Positions 60,521 to 64,000 of a stretch of DNA of 64,000 bases are shown piece by piece. Each line of letters starts with the position of its first letter. The stretch's first letter is position 1. The position numbers and the translations under genes are program-made. Origin of the DNA: Arbacia lixula (taxonomy: Eukaryota > Echinodermata > Echinoidea > Arbacioida > Arbaciidae); assembly GCA_963669155.1 (NCBI GenBank), contig OZ022577.1:30064053-30128052 (forward strand), written 5' to 3'. The notes under the pieces were generated by a model. The model saw only the letters and a program-made list of their open reading frames with translations. It was not told the DNA's origin and did not search any database.

Positions 60521-61861
60521 TTTAATGAAATCAAAGGAGAAATTAAGAAGAGATTGAAAATGATTATCATTCAAGATACGAACTATAAATTTGATATGTA
60601 ATGATTTGCCCTGCAGGAGTGCATCAGTGTCATGGCAATTTTCTTTGTATGGCAATTTCCACGTTTAGGCTACTCAATGCTGTTTCTTAGCTCGACATAC
60701 TTAACGTGATCAATCGGAAAATACACCATTCATTTTATTAGTACGATCAGTTTGAATAGAGCATTAACATGACATTTCTCGTTACAAACACAATCAACTG
60801 CACTGCGTTCTATTGATCCATGAAATGTGATTGATTGTTTCGTAATTATGTATCTTTAGTGATGCTACATCGTTCTTGTTGGTAGTGTACAGTACATGTA
60901 TGTCGATGAAATGCACTTGTGTCTGAATCCATGTCCCAAATGTGGACTGGCATCATGATCAAAATGACCTCAGATCACTTGCACGATAACCGTTGAAGGT
61001 TTCAATGTAGTATAACTATATACCACTACATGTATACCACATGTCTCTCACTGTATTGTGCTTTTATCCACGTGTGTACATTGCTATACGAAAATCTCTA
61101 AGTCATTGTTTCACTGAATTAACGTGACTTTTGTAATGATTGTGATGGTACATTCTGACATTAAATCAAGGAAAGATACGTGCGAAATGTTCTTCTTGAT
61201 GATTAATTTGTGTGAATTGAGTACACGTTATCTCGTTGGGAAGTATGAATGCCTAATATGTTTGAGGTGGGACGATCGTGGACTTGTTTTGCATTGGCCT
61301 GAAAGGGACAAATTTTACTAGAGCATGACGCTAGATAATTACGAATTCAATAATTTATTCTTTGAGGAAACGCATATGCGATGAATTGATTCTTACTTTC
61401 TAGGACGTTCGGCGTAAAAAAAAGGAGAAAAAAAAAAACACGCTCCCCAGGGACGATTGGACAAAGCAAGTCCACGCAAAGTGCCTTTACTGGAAAATGT
61501 CATTGATTATCACATTTGTGAGGTCATTAGCATTTCTTCAGAACTGCGTGGTAAGCTTCCTGATGGTATGCACGTGTTTTTCTTTATCAAAATCACTTTT
61601 GTACACGACTGAGCGTCGCCAACCCCCGCCTCCCTTTATTTCGCTGCATCTCCCTCTCTCTGTTTCCCCCACTCCTTCCCTCCCTCTCAGCCTCTGATGT
61701 TCTCTTTTACCACACATTTGTCCTTGCTTATTGTTTTAACCCCCTTTTCTTTTCTTTCTCGTTCTGTCTCACCTGTTTGATGTCTCATTTCGCTTTGGCC
61801 TTCTCCTCTCAATTGATATACTGCGCGTGTAGCGATATTGTTCACATGTTTGTATGCCTTG
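60521..61861. other. Non-coding stretch, no gene seen
   Basis: AT-rich, with a pyrimidine-rich patch at 61,620-61,770. No supportable frame. Confidence 0.4.
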
Positions 61862-61940
61862 TTAACCCTCTCGTTACTTTTGTTATTCAGATATGTAGTA
61901 AGTCAATGCAGTTTTCAAGGCTTAGTACTGAGAGGGTTAA
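61862..61940. mobile_element. 79-bp piggyBac-like miniature element
   Basis: TTAA-CCCTCTC at the left and GAGAGGG-TTAA at the right, with weaker pairing inward (CGTTACTTTT against AGGCTTAGTACT). TTAA target duplications with ends starting CCC are typical of the piggyBac superfamily. The element is very short, so chance cannot be excluded. Confidence 0.45.
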
Positions 61941-62883
61941 GCGTTCTGGCAATGCCCAGTATTTTAAAACAAGTGATGTGGGAGAGATTGCACTTCCCTG
62001 ATCAAACACTAACACGTTCCTTTGTTACAGTATAGTGCATCACATAAGTGTCATCAGTTGGGCTTTCAATCACTTTACTTTCACAGTTGACCCATTCAAT
62101 CACCAACCCCACACATTCAGCGTAGCCAAAAACCCATTACCCTTTCACTCGGCTCTCTTAATGCACAATCATGCGATAGACGATATGACGCATGCTAGTA
62201 TGGCGTTCAGAAATAGCAACAAGTTGTGGGAAATAATCCAAGCAGCACGTGTTCTTTACTACAGGTTAGATAATACCCCTCTGCTTTTCAGTACAGTATA
62301 TGGGGTGAAAACATAGTATGAGGGTTTTCAATTCGCAACACTGCGCGTGCTGTAACTCTACACAAGCCACACTCGAGAACGAAGTTTGAACTAACGGCTT
62401 CATCTTACAGCAGCAGAACACGTGTGTATATTATGTAAAAGCGGAGGATATTTTATACACCAATGGCGCGACATTCGGTTTAATTATATTTTCGTGACTT
62501 TGGAGCTGGCGATAAACACGCTATAAAAATAATTTATCATATCCCCACTCAAACAAATGTCAATTTGTCAACCTTTTATACATGCACATACATCATGTTG
62601 ATTAATATAAACTAATCTCTGTGTACGTGGCGTAAACAAAATATTGAAGAAATAAATAATAACATATAAATTCACACGATGCCGTTTACAGTCGGGGAAA
62701 TGTATATTGACATTTAAGTGCGTTCTGTGTGTGGATGCGGGACTGCACCCTGTCTGTTGAGAGGAGGTGAAACATGATTTTATTATTTCTGTGTTAACCC
62801 TTTTCTTTTAACTTCTCTTTATTTAATCCTGTATCATTATTGCGCTTGATGCATGCTGCATATGTGTTGACGTCCACAAAACA
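61941..62883. other. Non-coding stretch, no gene seen
   Basis: Short frames on the + strand only, with no similarity I recognise. Confidence 0.4.
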
Positions 62884-62934
62884 GTGTGTGAGTGTGTGTG
62901 GGTGTGTGTGTGTGTTTGTGTGAGGGGGGGGGGG
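62884..62934 (+). repeat. (GT)n microsatellite followed by poly-G
   Basis: About 39 bp of GT with interruptions, then about 11 G. Confidence 0.92.
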
Positions 62935-64000
62935 TGCAGACCCAACCTTTGAGCTCACATTATTAATGCATTACCATAGGAAAACACGCGCTCCAGTTTA
63001 TTTTGTACACAATTCACGTGTGTACACAAACCTTGGTCGTTTAAAGAACGGAACTTGCGGTCGTGCCCCTATGCGTCATGGTGCATGCCGGCTACGTGGA
63101 CAAGCACTTGCTCATTTTGATGTATAGCCTTGCTTCTATACGCTACACAACCTACGTTCTACAACCTAAATTTAAACTATAAACTGAATGATTCGCCATT
63201 TAGACAGAGAACGGCAAACCTGTACTGTAAGAATATACGATACATGGAATATCGTGCCACTTATACAATTCATTTAAGTAAAACATTATTCATTACATAC
63301 CAACACAAATCATGTATATTAACCTCAACACCCCCCCCCCCCCCCCCCCCGAAAAAAAAAATGATTTATGTGTCTTCTTTCATAAGCACCATGGCAGCAT
63401 CAGTCCAGTGAAATACACCTTCTCGTGAACATAGGATTGGAACTTGAATGATGGTAATCTGTTACTTATGATAAATTTTCTTCTTCCAATCATTACCTGG
63501 TTTCACTGGGCATAAGTGGGCAATAATTGTTCACCACTTAGACCTACATCATGTGAGGGCGGTAATTGCTTTAATGTGATTGGCAAACGACCGATGAAAA
63601 TTGAGATTTTCATCATGATTTAAATCAATTGATCGACATATTCGATTTATATCACTGATTTTTTCCAAAGAATCGCGATTTCACTCCCTGATTATACAGC
63701 TATTCCGTCTACTCGTATGTGATTTTGCTGCGATTTCAAAGTACAGATACTAAACGAGAGGCAGTTTGATGTAATCGTATGACTCAGATCCGTGCTTAGT
63801 CCTGTGGAAACTTCCTGCCGTTCGGCGTAGTTTCACCTTTCTTCCTTTCACCTCTCCGTGTTATTGTTTGCGTGTGAAATTTACCCAGGCAACGCGTCTG
63901 CTTATTACGTGATATCACTGGGTTGTATTTTTACATTTTACTCCGATATCATGCATTCTGCATGGTTTCTGAAATCGGAAAAGTGCAACCCACACGGAGC
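62935..64000. other. Non-coding stretch with a poly-C/poly-A run
   Basis: No gene seen. A C run at 63,331-63,350 is followed by about 10 A. Confidence 0.45.

Noticed and set aside
1..64000. tRNA and rRNA genes
   Set aside because: Several GGTTCGA-like strings were examined (for example near 17,190 and 56,480), but no cloverleaf with paired acceptor and anticodon stems could be built.

Overview
The window is animal genomic DNA: spliced genes with GT-AG introns, long AT-rich non-coding stretches, many microsatellites and homopolymer runs, and several nested transposable elements. The two recognisable genes (TALPID3/KIAA0586 and an IRF2BP-family corepressor) are bilaterian genes. Together with the Helentron-like element carrying ~165-bp core repeats, they fit a marine invertebrate, most likely a deuterostome such as an echinoderm. 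The lineage is an inference and is not proven by the sequence.

Layout. (1) 150-5087, + strand: seven phase-consistent exons encode the N-terminal part (about 611 residues from the first Met) of a TALPID3/KIAA0586 orthologue, a centriolar/ciliary protein needed for ciliogenesis and Hedgehog signalling. The first intron uses a GC donor. The C-terminal part was not found; one further in-phase candidate exon lies at 8890-9057. (2) 5.1-57 kb: mostly non-coding. It holds CT/GA and GT microsatellites, poly-C runs, four long fold-back (MITE-like) palindromes (23.8, 24.8, 44.1 and 48.0 kb), two imperfect palindromes near 21 kb, and a pair of direct repeats at 26.9-27.3 kb whose minus strand resembles the hammerhead-ribozyme core of Penelope-like/retrozyme elements. 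(3) About 48,290-54,345: a Helentron-associated (HINE-like) element with 12-bp subterminal inverted repeats, a TCCG microsatellite, ~165-bp core repeats carrying AGGTCA direct repeats, and a 3' hairpin followed by CTAG. Inside its first core repeat sits a non-autonomous LTR retroelement of structure LTR-internal-LTR-internal-LTR (48,578-53,169), flanked by an ATTA target duplication. (4) 57,515-59,464, + strand: an uninterrupted 649-codon IRF2BP-family gene with an N-terminal C4 zinc finger and a C-terminal RING-type finger, probably with an upstream 5'UTR exon. (5) 59.5-64 kb: 3' flank with simple repeats and a 79-bp piggyBac-like miniature element.

The two genes are unrelated in function (cilium/Hedgehog versus transcriptional corepression) and about 52 kb apart. 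The most notable observation is the three-LTR element. Its outer LTRs look essentially identical while the middle LTR is clearly older, which suggests that a tandem retroelement moved as one unit.
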